From: Ariolimax columbianus
Lineage: Eukaryota; Mollusca; Gastropoda; Stylommatophora; Arionidae
NCBI GenBank assembly: GCA_036924085.1
Contig: JAVGWX010000007.1
Location: forward strand, 105,872,117-105,936,116
Length of the DNA stretch: 64,000 nt
Reading direction: 5' to 3'
Both the position numbers and the translations under genes were made by a program. Shown in pieces: positions 47,401 to 55,495 of this stretch (within the stretch, counting starts at the first letter, position 1; each line of letters opens with the position of its first letter). Below the pieces are notes generated by a model, which worked only from the letters and a program-made list of their open reading frames with translations, did not search any database and was not told the origin of the DNA.

Positions 47401-47761
47401 TCAAGAAAGCCACAAACAATGAGCCAGCAAATGAAGCCACAAAGGTGGAGGTCTTGAACTTGGCCAGAATGTAAGGAAACAGAAGGCCAAAGCTGCTGCC
47501 GACGCCATCAACAATGAAAGCGACGAAGAAGCTGGCAGTGACAATGACCCAACCGTAACCTCCATCAAGATCCGAGCTGACGCTGGCATATTTAATTGCT
47601 GCTGCTCCAAGGGGTCCAGGATCACCCTCTGTGGATAATTTCTTTCTGGTGAGCAAAGGCAAGTCGGCTACTTCCTTGGTGATGTCATCCTGGGCACAGT
47701 GGTGGTGCTCTCTGACACAGCCTTTATCATCGTGTAAGGTATGACAAGCCTCTGGATCCAT
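26154..47761 (-). CDS. SLC16 (monocarboxylate transporter family) gene, five coding exons
   Basis: The product is a probable plasma-membrane carrier of the MCT family, part of the major facilitator superfamily; these usually move lactate, pyruvate or other small organic acids, and the substrate here is not known. Coding exons: 47761-47395, 36686-36543, 33616-32180, 31337-31161 and 26428-26154. All introns are GT-AG and phase 1, and the joined length is 2400 nt, giving 799 residues plus stop. The family signature DGGYGW is at residues 66-71 before the first membrane helix. The second motif, YFHGKRGIANG, lies at about 188-198. Twelve helices are expected: six before and six after a cytoplasmic loop of about 350 residues, much longer than in typical MCTs. 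A CTTTTCCAG acceptor one base upstream of the ATG implies a non-coding 5' exon further right. Introns are filled with minisatellites and transposons. Confidence 0.9.
26436..28050. repeat. 33-bp minisatellite next to the SLC16 exon 5 acceptor
   Basis: About 48 copies of GGAGCTGTGAATGAGAACAT plus GTCATGGATGACT. On the gene's strand each unit reads GACATGTTCTCATTCACAG then CTCC, so it carries a pyrimidine-rich stretch and an AG. The last unit merges into the true acceptor (GACATGTTCTCATTATTCCTGCAG, 26451-26429). The unit is 11 codons, so frames stay open on both strands. Confidence 0.93.
28051..28345. other. Intron 4 spacer with short GGGAGGTTGGGG-type repeats
   Basis: Unique sequence to about 28200, then a few diverged units containing TCAGAACATGGGAGGTTGGG. 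No coding potential was recognised. Confidence 0.6.
28346..28515. repeat. 21-bp array in intron 4 (left part)
   Basis: About eight copies of ACATAATACTACAGCTGGTAG, some with a GTGTGAG variant. It is continuous with 31038-31158 before the RTE-like insertion. Confidence 0.9.
28516..31037 (+). mobile_element. RTE-like non-LTR retrotransposon, 5'-truncated, near-intact RT
   Basis: It begins in the apurinic-type endonuclease (QGDWNAKIG at about 28545, IDYILVQRRF, VGSDHDLVL). RT motifs follow: GKAVGVDNIPAELLQ, LPKSGNLNVCQNYRTISL, AGFRAGRSTIEQIF, HAFIDFRKVFDRVWH, VGVRQGCILSPTLFNIF, FRFADDIDVLAG (catalytic FADD), KYLGSLISEEG, and a C-terminal KRRKMAWCGHAARS and GRPRKRW. A frameshift lies near 28610 and an in-frame TAG at 30049-30051 splits the RT; otherwise the frame is open to 31011. 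The 3' end is a (TGAAC)n-like tail (ACTGAACTGAACTG). It is inserted in the 21-bp array of SLC16 intron 4, antisense to the gene. Few lesions imply a fairly young copy. Confidence 0.88.
31038..31160. repeat. 21-bp array at the SLC16 exon 4 donor (right part)
   Basis: About six copies of ACATAATACTACAGCTGGTAG. On the gene strand it starts at the donor itself: GTATGTCTACC, then CAGCTGTAGTATTATGTCTACC. The unit contains donor positions +3 onward. Confidence 0.92.
31161..31337 (-). CDS. SLC16 coding exon 4 (helices 9-10)
   Basis: Acceptor TTTCTTATCACAG, donor TTAG|GTATGT. The 177 nt encode GLNICGRLLAGAMVSLK and LLLGGVACLMSP through FASMFGFFLG. The NICGRLLAG stretch matches the GR-x-x-AG turn at the start of the second MFS half-repeat in MCTs. 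Confidence 0.9.
31529..32200. repeat. 22/35-bp array copying the SLC16 exon 3 splice donor
   Basis: About 20-25 units in the gene-proximal end of intron 3. The gene-strand core is ATGGGCTTGTTGGGTAAGTAAG (22 bp), identical to the last exon 3 bases plus donor. Longer units add TCCTC or GGACAGCC. Many copies keep TTGG|GTAAGT; some are shortened to GGTAAG, and two or so are inactivated (GCTAAG). Confidence 0.93.
32180..33616 (-). CDS. SLC16 coding exon 3 (helices 5-8 and long loop)
   Basis: Acceptor TTACTTTCCGAAG, donor TTGG|GTAAGTAAG. The 1437 nt start with CSCGLVFIPSVVIVNEYF and the MCT motif YFHGKRGIANGII, then helices 5-6 up to LFRPP (about residue 246). A hydrophilic loop of about 350 residues follows, with His/Arg/Ser-rich stretches (HRHLGCHDDLKHEHPHRG). 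Helix 7 starts near residue 600 (FHLFCLGASLIQVG), and the exon ends in TAILMGLLG. The loop is probably cytoplasmic by family topology. Confidence 0.9.
33705..34545. repeat. 19-25-bp minisatellite in SLC16 intron 2
   Basis: About 40 copies of GTAGCTGATGTACACA with CAT, CACAA or CACAAA spacers. The multi-frame minus ORFs (YISYMCTSATCVHQLH) are artefacts. Confidence 0.92.
34630..34833 (-). mobile_element. tRNA-derived SINE, copy 2 (inverted)
   Basis: The reverse complement matches the 9181 copy through the B box (ATCGAATCC), GGCATATGTTGTTTTTCTGT, a GGGGTGAAATAA block, CATAGCCAGCACAC and a CCCTCGACTGCCCCAGC block. The 5' A-box area is diverged (GGGCACGGCCATATTG). It lies in SLC16 intron 2 in the same orientation as the gene. 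Confidence 0.82.
34905..36050. repeat. Approximately 36-47-bp minisatellite in SLC16 intron 2
   Basis: About 28 copies of CCACAAACTAGACTATCTAC plus AGATAATGGACCAGACCATTC, with additional TTGACC and TCTAG variants. No origin recognised. Confidence 0.92.
36407..36427. repeat. Poly(C) run in SLC16 intron 2
   Basis: About 20 consecutive C. Its length is likely to be unstable and hard to sequence. Confidence 0.9.
36543..36686 (-). CDS. SLC16 coding exon 2 (helices 3-4)
   Basis: The acceptor is CTGATCTCCTCCCAG before GCTCCATC, and the donor is GCAG|GTGAGA. The 144 nt encode SISIELVKRFGFRAVTVTG through LLMVTYGLLA. After splicing, FLIMG joins SISIELVKRFG, matching the MCT pattern of a small-residue turn followed by an RFG motif. 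The upstream extension that keeps the frame open (ISPLVSDLLP) is intronic. Confidence 0.9.
36745..37405. repeat. 20-bp minisatellite upstream of SLC16 exon 2
   Basis: About 33 units alternating CCAATCTGTGTGTGGCTACA with CCAATCTGGTTGTGGTTGAA. It ends about 60 bp from the exon 2 acceptor. From 37406 to 37640 nothing is recognisable. Confidence 0.9.
38100..43600. repeat. 26/35/40-bp satellite derived from piggyBac KWYPITLPEL
   Basis: About 145 units. The basic 35-bp unit is CACTTCCAGAACTTATAGCA plus AGTGGTATCCCATCA; a 40-bp form adds ACCAT or CCCCC, and a short form lacks CAAGTG. Both edges run into transposase coding: the left (TATAACAAGTGGTATCCC) reads NKWYPITLPEL, and the right (CACTTCCGGAACTATGTAC) reads TLPELCTFV. 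Short forms dominate left of 39240 and 40-bp forms from 39600. ORFs of 750-800 residues arise in several frames and are artefacts. Confidence 0.95.
43998..44112. repeat. ACACATCATATAACCCA short array
   Basis: About six diverged 17-bp units inside the piggyBac relic, after the FNILLYYGAN segment. Confidence 0.85.
44205..44340. repeat. 45-bp in-frame triplication in piggyBac
   Basis: Three near-identical 45-bp copies, each encoding YYTNCQLLEYLTANR next to the second catalytic Asp motif. Fifteen codons, so the frame is kept. Confidence 0.93.
44385..44955. repeat. 32-bp minisatellite in piggyBac
   Basis: About 18 copies of AAAACCACACAGCTGAGGTT plus TCTCCAGAGCTT. The transposase reading TTQLR enters the array on the left and TTQLRHLQMKWFM leaves it on the right (44937-44975), so the unit is duplicated coding sequence. 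Confidence 0.92.
45323..45372 (+). mobile_element. Short LINE 3'-end fragment with (TAAG)n tail
   Basis: ACCTCTACACCTCATGGTAG through AGAGGAGCGAC, followed by TAAGTAAGTAAGTAAG. It is the same sequence as the 3' end of the minus-strand LINE at 55496-56865, with one T/C change. It appears to be a severely 5'-truncated insertion joined to piggyBac sequence. Confidence 0.75.
45395..45780. repeat. 30-bp minisatellite
   Basis: About twelve copies of CCAGCACCAGAGAGCCCTGA plus CAGAGACCAG. 45781-45995 to its right shows nothing recognisable. Confidence 0.92.
46002..47131 (+). mobile_element. piggyBac-like element with inverted repeats, internally deleted
   Basis: Terminal inverted repeats CTCTTAAAGGCCATAA at 46002-46017 and in inverse at 47116-47131. 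The left flank is TTAA (45998-46001), the piggyBac target. The right flank is TAAA (47132-47135), one base from TTAA. Length is 1130 bp. It keeps an N-terminal ORF (46332-46670: MCSKPSTSRLSNSRLF, then acidic EFSDEHSHFSDAESESD) like the acidic start of piggyBac transposases, but has no DDD domain, so it would need a transposase in trans. A 56-bp segment near 46133-46240 is duplicated. It lies in SLC16 intron 1. Confidence 0.75.
47150..47365. repeat. 65-bp array copying the SLC16 exon 1 splice donor
   Basis: About three and a half units with GCTCGTAGCTATCAGGGGCT and CTTACCCATAATCAACCCCC. On the gene strand each has TTGATTATGGGTAAG, against TTGATCATGGGTAAG at the real exon 1 donor (47404-47390). 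It lies just inside intron 1. Confidence 0.88.
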
Positions 47762-47762
47762 T
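47395..47762 (-). CDS. SLC16 coding exon 1 (N-terminus, helices 1-2)
   Basis: The start codon is at 47761-47759, directly after an acceptor (TTTTTTTCTTTTCCAG). It encodes residues 1-122 and the first base of codon 123: an acidic/His-containing cytoplasmic tail, the MCT signature DGGYGW, helix 1 (WVIVTASFFVAFIVDG) and helix 2 (STFVASFAGSLFVAFLIMG). The donor is ATGG|GTAAGC at 47394-47389. Confidence 0.92.
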
Positions 47763-47834
47763 CTGGAAAAGAAAAAAACAACCTTCGTCAGACATTTTTA
47801 AACTTGTGTATTTTCATTGAATAAAACCAGCTGG

Positions 47835-48015
47835 GGATGTGCTTAAACTGGACACAAGTTTAGCTTAAACTGGACACAAGTTTAGCTTAAACTGGACACA
47901 AGTTTAGCTTAAACTGGACACAAGTTTAGCTTAAACTGGAAACAAGTTTAGCTTAAACTGGACACAAGTTTAGCTTAAACTGGACACAAGTTTAGCTTAA
48001 ACTGGACACAAGTTT
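47835..48015. repeat. 22-bp array upstream of SLC16 exon 1
   Basis: About eight copies of AACTGGACACAAGTTTAGCTTA, nearly identical. Confidence 0.92.
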
Positions 48016-48155
48016 AATTAAACTGAACAGAAGTTTCGTTAACTAAACTTTAAAATATTTGTTAACAAAATTCACTCTCTGCAAGTGTTCAAATGTGCTG
48101 TCCCTCTGTGAAATCATACCACTGAACATGTTGTCTTTGTACACTTGATAACTTA

Positions 48156-48558
48156 ACTTAACGTCTTTATACTGGTTTAGAAGACTCTGCAGAGTCTGTA
48201 TACAACCAGTTTCATTTACATTACCTTGTTCTAAAAGCTATGTGTATACAATCTGTTCTTAAATGCATTAATTGTCCCTGCTTCCACTACTTCCTGTGGC
48301 AATGCATTCCAAGCATTCACCATTCTCTGACTAAAAAAAATATTTCCTAATATCCAATTTGGACCCTTCTTTAGTTAATTTGTAGCTATGCATCTTGTTC
48401 TTGTGGGTGGCTGTATTTTGAAGAAAACTTGTTATAGTCTAATTTATCCATTCCTCTGATTATCTTATAAACCTGTATTAAGTCACCACGAATTCTTCTC
48501 TCTTCTAGACACTGTAGGCCAGTTTTTCTTAATCCTTCCTCATAACTGTAATTCTGGA
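48156..48558 (-). mobile_element. CR1/L2-like element, 5'-truncated copy
   Basis: About 400 bp matching the 3' part of the 13815 element: tail AACTTAACTTAACG, then on minus GLQCLEERRIRGDLIQVYK and QNYSYEE. It carries frameshifts. It splits an array of TTATCTTTGTACACCTGATG units (one unit remains at 48120-48152, the rest follow from 48566). Confidence 0.88.
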
Positions 48559-48565
48559 ATCCCCC

Positions 48566-48900
48566 AACTGATGTGATCATATTATCTTTGTAAACTATCT
48601 GTGAACATGTTATCTTTGTACACTATCTGTGAACATGTTATCTTTGTACACCTGATGTGAGCATGTTATCTTTGTACACCTGATGTGAGCATGTTATCTT
48701 TGTACACCTGATTAGAACATGTTATCTTTGTACATCTGATGTGAGCATGTTATCTTTGTACACTATCTGTGAACACATTATCTTTGTACACCTGATGTGA
48801 ACATGTTATTTTTGTACACTATCTGTGAACATGTTATTTTTGTACACTGTCTGTGAACATGTTATCTTTGTACACCTGATGTGAACATAGTATCTTTGAT
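48566..48900. repeat. 28-29-bp minisatellite
   Basis: About twelve diverged copies of GAACATGTTATCTTTGTACA plus CCTGATGT or CTATCTGT. Confidence 0.9.
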
Positions 48901-48954
48901 GTTTTAGGCTTAACAAAAGGTCTCAGGAGATGTATGAAGCTCAGTGTTTTATAT

Positions 48955-49325
48955 ACATGTATAGATATGTGTGTGTATGTATAGAAATGTGTGTGTGTAT
49001 GTATATATATGTGTGTGTGTGTGTATAGATATGTGTGTGTGTATGTATAGATATGTGTGTGTATATGTATAGATATGTGTGTGTGTATGTATAGATATGT
49101 GTGTGTGTGTGTGTGTAGATATGTGTGTGTGTGTGTGTGTATAGATATATGTGTGTGTGTGTGTATAGATATGTGTGTGTGTATGTATAGATATGTGTGT
49201 GTATGCATAAATATGTGGGTGTGTGTGTGTATAGATATGTGTTTGTGTGTAGATATGTGTGTGTGTGTAGATATATATGTGTGTGTTTGTGTAGATATGT
49301 GTGTGTAGATATGTGTGTGTGTTTA
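48955..49325. repeat. GT-rich microsatellite with ATAGATATGTGTG units
   Basis: Irregular (GT)n tracts punctuated by ATGTATAGATAT. Purine-pyrimidine alternation is strong. Confidence 0.92.
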
Positions 49326-49479
49326 AGTTATGTTGCAGTGAAATGTGCTGGGGAAGCAGGCAACTCTCCGTCAGATAGAAGAGAGAAACTAGACAATAAC
49401 GGCTGAACCTGTGAATCCTTTCTTCCCCAGAATGATTCATCATTAAACATTTTCCAACCTGCTACCACATAGAAACAAA

Positions 49480-50642
49480 AATAAATCTTCTTCGTCTTCG
49501 TACGCTGTCAGGCGTCAACTTGAATTTGTTCGAAGAAAGCAGCTGTCATCCTGAGGCTGTCGACACTGCCATAGAGCTTGTCTAGTGTTGCCACTGGTGA
49601 TGGCCACATGTGCTTTCTCTGGTCCTCGTATGTCAGGCAATTTTGCAGCAGATGTTCAGCGGTCATTTTCCCTGTACCACAGGTTTATTCGTCAGTGCCA
49701 CATATCTTCAGTTTATTGAATAGATGGTACCTCAGTCTATTGTGGTCTGTGCGGAGTCTGAAGACCACGACCTGCTCTCTTCTGTTCAACTGGTAGTAGG
49801 CATCATTTTTTGTGTAGCCAGTATGTTCTATTTCCCATTTGGTCATGTATCTGGCCCTAAAAAACCTTTTGGGACTCTTCGTAGGTCACACTAGAATGTG
49901 GTTGTGGTAGTCTTGCACCTTCTTTTGCCAGTCTGTCTGCCTCTTCGTTGCCTTGGATGTTACAGTGGGATGGAACCCACTGTACCACTACTCTTTTTGG
50001 TGCGGACTGCTGGCATAGTTGACAGAATACGGCTCTTAAATCATTAAGTTCAGTATTTGTCTGGCTTTTTGGTGCTGTAACCACGGCCAGGGCATCTGTA
50101 AACAGGACTACCTGGCTTTCATTGTTTTCGCCGATCAGCATTGCTTTTACTGCAGCCTTCAGTACCTCTGCCTCCGCTCTGAAATTGCTTGAGAATTTTA
50201 CAGTTGCCACTGAGAGTGTTATTTTTCTACTATTTGTTAGGCTCAGGAATACCCCTCCCCCTCTATTCTGTGTTGTGTTTGTTACAGAACCGTCGGTGTA
50301 TGCATATGTCCAGTCCATGCTTGGGTAGTTTTCCGCTATGTACCTCAGGGTTATGTCTCTTCTTTCTTTTTCAGTCTAGGTGTTCTTGTTTCCAATACCT
50401 GGTATATTTTCTACCACCTCCGGAATGATATGCTGCTTCCATGTGGGTTTGCGTACAGTAGGGATGGGCTTTGGTGTTGTTATGGTGTTCATAGGGTCTT
50501 TGCTCATCTTTGCTTTGGCTATTTCTGCAAAGTTTCTCCGCTTTAGTTTCCCTTTTCCAAATCTATTTAGTCTCTGATGCATTGGATGGTCTGTCAGTCT
50601 TCTTAGTTTCAAAAATAAATCAAAACTGCTTGTCACTTTCAA
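49480..50642 (-). pseudogene. Non-LTR retrotransposon 3' end: tether, RNase H, CCHC-like end
   Basis: The minus strand starts in the tether (LRRLTDHPMHQRLNRFGKGK, about 50595). RNase H follows at 50318-49860 with all four expected acidic motifs: YTDGSVT (Asp), RAEAEVLKAA (Glu), LFTDALAVV (Asp) and a final WVPSHCNIQGNEEADRLAKEG (His and Asp). Next come RLRTDHNRLRYHLF and a cysteine/histidine segment (ICGTDE, stop, TCGTG, TAEHLLQNC) of the kind at the end of Jockey-like elements. The RNase H stretch is open for 153 codons. It is 5'-truncated at about 50645. It belongs to the same broad group as the 6826-17223 relic. Confidence 0.85.
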
Positions 50643-50744
50643 GTCAAAAGGCCCATATTAAACTTATCAGTCTAGGACTAAAAATAAATTTTTTCAAGAG
50701 AAAAAATAGCATGGAAAAGAGCAGAGTAGAACTGTCACTCACTG

Positions 50745-51465
50745 TATCAAGTAACCAACAACTGACAACACAGTAAAGCTGTCACTCACTGTATCAAGTA
50801 ACCAACAAATGACAATACAGTAAAGCTGTCACTCACTGTATCAAGTAACCAACAACTGACAACACAGTAAAGCTGTCACTCACTGTATCAAGTAACCAAC
50901 AACTGACAACACAGTAAAGCTGTCACTCACTGTATCAAGTAACCAACAACTGACAACACAGTAAAGCTGTCACTCACTGTATCAAGTAACCAACAACTGA
51001 CAACACAGTAAAACTGTCACTCACTGTATCAAGTAACCAACAACTGACAACACAGTAAAACTGTCACTCACTGTATCAAGTAACCAACAACTGACAACAC
51101 AGTAAAGCTGTCACTCACTGTATCAAGTAACCAACAACTGACAACACAGTAAAGCTGTCACTCACTGTATCAAGTAACCAACAACTGACAACACAGTAAA
51201 GCTGTCACTCACTGTATCAAGTAACCAACAACTGACAACACAGTAAAGCTGTCACTCACTGTATCAAGTAACCAACAACTGACAACACAGTAAAGCTGTC
51301 ACTCACTGTATCAAGTAACCAACAACTGACAACACAGTAAAGCTGTCACTCACTGTATCAAGTAACCAACAACTGACAACACAGTAAAGCTGTCACTCAC
51401 TGTATCAAGTAACCAACAACTGACAACACAGTAAAGCTGTCACTCACTGTATCAAGTACCATCAA
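50745..51465. repeat. 47-bp minisatellite
   Basis: About 15 nearly identical copies of AGCTGTCACTCACTGTATCA plus AGTAACCAACAACTGACAACACAGTAA. From 51466 to 51800 the sequence is unique with nothing recognisable. Confidence 0.93.
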
Positions 51466-51804
51466 CTGACAATAGGTACAAAGATGAATATATTCTGGAA
51501 ATAGTTTGATTGAAATCCGACATTCAGTAATCCTCAACAAAAGAAGTGACCTCAAAATGTAATTAACCACTTAATGATTGAATTTTCGTGGAAGATGCTA
51601 TAAAGCATTTATCATCGACCAAAGTAACATCAAGTAGTCCCTACAGCTTCAGCATGACCAGCCTAATTAAGCAAGACATGCACACAATTAACAAGGCAGT
51701 AGTATTCTGGAGCATGACTCAGAGGGTGGCCATGCCAGGACACGTACATTACATGAGGACACTACAGGACACAAGAATGTGTCACCAACAACATTCAGAA
51801 TTGA

Positions 51805-52225
51805 ACTTCTATAAGGGAGGAAGCAAACTTGTACACAAAAACTGAGGGAGGAAGCAAACTTGAACACAAAAACTGGGGAACTGTGGATGTTTGGTTTTGT
51901 TCAAGGTTAGCTTAGTGACAACTAGCCAGTCAAAGCTCCAGTCAATCGAGGTGCTAGTATGTCCTCTACTTTCAGGTAGACTGTCGAGTGTCATGGACAG
52001 CCCACTACAGTCAATCAAGGTGCTAGTATGTCATCTACTTTCAGGTAGACTGTCATGGACAGCCCTCTACAGTGCATCAAGGTGCTAGTATATCATCTAC
52101 TATCTACTCTCAGGTAAACTGTCATGGACAGCCCGCTCCAGTCCATCAAGGTGCTAGTAATTCATCTACTCTCAGGTAAACTGTCATGGACAACCCGTAC
52201 CAGTCTATCAAGGTGCTAGGTAACA
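51805..52225. repeat. Short tandem repeats
   Basis: Two copies of GAGGAAGCAAACTTG units at 51819-51880, then about five diverged units of about 60 bp containing TCAAGGTGCTAGTATGTCAT and CAGGTAGACTGTCATGGACA. Confidence 0.85.
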
Positions 52226-53060
52226 AAATACTACACGGACTGGCCAGTACACTTGACAGCCATACAACAATTACTATTACAATGAAGCCTGTTTTATTAC
52301 AGGACAGCTGGGAGCTCCTATTGTAATTGTTGTTTTATTAGTTTAAGCTGTTGTTCTGAGCGTTAGTGTTTGTTTGATTGTTATTTGATAGTGCCCGCGG
52401 TCTACTACTGTCGGTCTGCTGTTACTGACGACTAACATCACTATCAGATCAGTCTGATTGTGATATCGGAGAGGATACCTGTTTTAATCTTTAGAGTTTT
52501 TTTTGTTTGGTTTTAGTGTTGACAGTGTCCTTGTGATTATTATATTATTTAGACTTGTAACTCAAATGAAAACGTTTGCGCGGAAAACTGGCTAGCTTAT
52601 CATTAGCCTTGAGATAACGCCACAAGTGCCCTACCGCGAGTCAGTCTGTGTGGGGGAGATGGAGAGACTATACCAGACGACAAGAAATCATGGACTCGCC
52701 TTTGCTCGATCAAGGTCCGACGTCGGTTCTCGATGGACAGCCACAAAGGTTGCTCTGGTCTATATAGATAAAGACGCCATGTATATACCTTTCTGTTTCT
52801 CGAGTTAGAAAACAGCAACTATGACAGGGATTGTTTGCATAAACTGTAGGGAAATGACTTTGAAATTAGCGTGACAGAACAGTCATGGGGGGCGCCATGT
52901 TTCCCCACTGAGTCTGAGTGTAGACCAAATCCCGAAATGTTGGCTGTACATGGATGTGTACCGTGTACATGTACGTGTGTTATGGGGGTGTTACTGTGTC
53001 CACTGAAAGCGAAGGCTAGCGTCAGGGTCTGGTGAAACATACTGACCAAGACATGTTGTC
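52226..53060. other. Unique sequence upstream of SLC16, no gene recognised
   Basis: Non-repetitive and moderately GC-rich. Short ORFs occur on both strands but match nothing I know. It could hold the unseen 5' non-coding exon or promoter of the SLC16 gene; this is only a positional guess. Confidence 0.3.
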
Positions 53061-53069
53061 TTTGTACAC

Positions 53070-53137
53070 TTGATAACTTAATTTAACGTTTTTATACTGG
53101 GTTAGAAGATTGCATAGTCTGTATACAACCAGTTTCT
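53070..53137 (-). mobile_element. CR1/L2-like 3'-tip fragment
   Basis: About 65 bp matching the extreme 3' end of the 13815 and 48156 elements (AACGTTTTTATACTGGGTTAG, GTCTGTATACAACCAGTTT in two pieces). It is preceded by TGTTGTCTTTGTACACTTGA, the same flank as the 48156 copy. Confidence 0.8.
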
Positions 53138-53366
53138 TTGAGTTTCTAGGCTGAGCATATTTCCTTGAGACAAAAACTTGACTTTTGGATGGCAAAAACG
53201 GGACGGGGAGGTATGTTATATGTAACATTCTGTATTTATAAAGAAGTAAGACAATAACAAAAAGTGTTATTACATAAAGTTGATAAAGCTACAATTATTC
53301 TTCAGTGACCGAATCCCACACACGCATTTAGATAGAAGTACAGGCGGTATGTATTTCACCACGATC

Positions 53367-53562
53367 TTAGCATGAATATTTCTCTGATGAATTAATCTTG
53401 CGTAACAAATTGTGGTCTTTCAAGACTTGATCATAAAACTTCCCCCACTCCATGGCACAATGTTGCCTTACAACTAACAAAGCCCTCATTGTTTCAACAC
53501 TTAATCTAGATGTCTCCTTTGACCTCGTACTTTTCATAATAGAAGATGATCGCTCAACATGT
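53367..53562 (-). pseudogene. hAT transposase C-terminal fragment
   Basis: A minus-strand open stretch of about 64 codons ending in TAA at 53369-53367. It reads THVERSSSIMKSTRSKE, then SRLSVETMRALLVVRQH. This resembles the hAT dimerisation region (ERxFS-x-K-x-R-x-LxxE-x-L). It has no usable start and no catalytic part. The surrounding 53140-53790 is otherwise unremarkable. Identification is by motif impression only. Confidence 0.5.
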
Positions 53563-53793
53563 GTCGTACTTCATGGAAGACAAACTATAAACTCCACAAT
53601 ATTTTAAAAGTCTTGAAAATCTAGGTGTTTATTGCCAAATTCAGAAAAAAATATGGACCCAATTATCAGATACATGATTGTTTTCTGTATTCCATGTAAA
53701 TAACTGCCTCAAAATGATAGATTTTATGAGGGTCCACTGGTAGAATGCACAAGTTTCTTTTGTTTATGTGCGTGTGATGAGTCTTCTTAATCA

Positions 53794-53815
53794 GTATAAA
53801 ACGTTAAGTTAAGTT
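53794..53815 (+). mobile_element. CR1/L2-like 3'-tip, inverted
   Basis: CAGTATAAAACGTTAAGTTAAG is the reverse complement of the 3' terminus of the CR1-like family (CTTAACTTAACGTCTTTATACTG) with one base fewer. It is too short to be certain. Confidence 0.5.
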
Positions 53816-54009
53816 CAAAACAGTACGTATGGTCATCCTATAGTTAACCGATGTGGGAGTCCATCTTAATAAATTAAATCAATAGAGCAAAGTAGACCCC
53901 CCCCCCCCCCCGCCTGTTGGCGCCATCTATGCTGCTCAAACCACCTAACCATGCATGACCGGTGGTATGCCATATCGCCCAGTTAGTCGCCCACGGTCCT
54001 CTGTTAGTC

Positions 54010-54298
54010 AGTCCAGAGACTGGAGTTGAAATCTTCTGATCATATCACGCCACGGTCCACTGTTAGTCAGTCCAGAGACTGGAGTTGAAGTCTTCTGATC
54101 ATATCACGCCACGGTCCTCTGTTAGTCAGTCCAGAGACTGGAGTTGAAATCTTCTGATTATATCACGCCACGGTCCTCTGTTAGTCAGTCCAGAGACTGG
54201 AGTTGAAGTCTTCTGATCATATCACGCCACGGTCCACTGTTAGTCAGTCTAGAGACTGGAGTTGAAATCTTCTGATCATATCACGCCGCGGTCCTCTG
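54010..54298. repeat. 59-bp minisatellite
   Basis: About five copies of GTTAGTCAGTCCAGAGACTG plus GAGTTGAAATCTTCTGATCA and a TATCACGCCACGGTCCTCT segment. A poly(C) run of about 15 lies to its left at 53898-53912. Confidence 0.92.
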
Positions 54299-54342
54299 TT
54301 TACAGCAGGTCTCTTCAACTCAGTATAAGTCTGCACTCTTAT

Positions 54343-55492
54343 GTCTCTGTACACCTATGTCCCTGCACACCTATGTCCATGTACACCTATGTCCCTGCAC
54401 ACCTATGTCCATGTACACCTATGTCCCTGTGCGTCTATGTCCTTGCACGCCTATGTCCCTATGCGTCTTTGTCCCTGCACACTTATGTCCCTGTACACCT
54501 ATGTCCCTGTACACCTATGTCCATGCACACCTACGTCCTTGTACACATATGTCCCTGCACACCTATGTTCCTCCGCGTCTATGTCCCTCTGCGTCTATGT
54601 CTCTGCGAATATATGTCCCTGCACGTCTATGTCCCTGCACGTCTATGTCCCTGCATATCTATGTCCCTGCACGTCTATGTCCCTGCACGTCTATGTCCCT
54701 GCACGTCTATGTCCCTGCACGTCTATGTCCCTGCACGTCTATGTCCCTGCACGTCTATGTCCCTGCATATCTATGTCCCTGCACGTCTATGTTCCTGCAC
54801 GTCTATGTTCCTGCGCGTCTATGTTCCTGCACGTCTATGTCCCTGCACGTCTATGTCCCTGCACGTCTATGTCCCTGCATATCTATGTCCCTGCACGTCT
54901 ATGTTCCTGCACGTCTATGTTCCTGCGCGTCTATGTCCCTGCACGTCTATGTCCCTGCACGTCTATGTCCCTGCACGTCTATGTCCCTGCACGTCTATGT
55001 TCCTGCGCGTCTATGTTCCTGCACGTCTATGTCCCTGCACGTCTATGTCCCTGCACGTCTATGTTCCTGCACGTCTATGTTCCTGCGCGTCTATGTCCCT
55101 GCACGTCTATGTTCCTGCGCGTCTATGTCCCTGCACGTCTATGTTCCTGCACGTCTATGTTCCTGCGCGTCTATGTTCCTGCACGTCTATGTTCCTGCAC
55201 GTCTATGTTCCTGCGCGTCTATGTCCCTGCACGTCTATGTTCCTGCACGTCTATGTTCCTGCGCGTCTATGTTCCTGCGCGTCTATGTCCCTGCACGTCT
55301 ATGTCCCTGCACGTCTATGTTCCTGCACGTCTATGTTCCTGCGCGTCTATGTCCCTGCACGTCTATGTTCCTGCGCGTCTATGTCCCTGCACGTCTATGT
55401 TCCTGCACGTCTATGTTCCTGCGCGTCTATGTCCCTGCACGTCTATGTCCCTGCATATCTATGTTCCTGCGCGTCTATGTCCCTGCGCGTCT
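54343..55492. repeat. 16-bp minisatellite
   Basis: About 72 copies of CTATGTCCCTGCACGT, with TTCCTGCGCG and CATAT variants; the left part is more diverged (CTATGTCCCTGTACAC). All plus frames stay open, giving VYVPARLCPCTSM-type artefact ORFs. Confidence 0.94.
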
Positions 55493-55495
55493 TAC

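Noticed and set aside
48955..49325. Functional Z-DNA or regulatory element
   Set aside because: GT tracts can form Z-DNA, but irregular microsatellites like this are common and nothing links it to regulation.
49860..50318. Host ribonuclease H gene
   Set aside because: The domain is complete, but it is preceded by a LINE tether and followed by a LINE cysteine/histidine end, so it belongs to a retrotransposon.
52750..52775. TATA-like CTATATAGACC on the minus strand as the SLC16 promoter
   Set aside because: A single short match 5 kb from the coding start with no initiator, transcript or donor support; kept only as a possibility.
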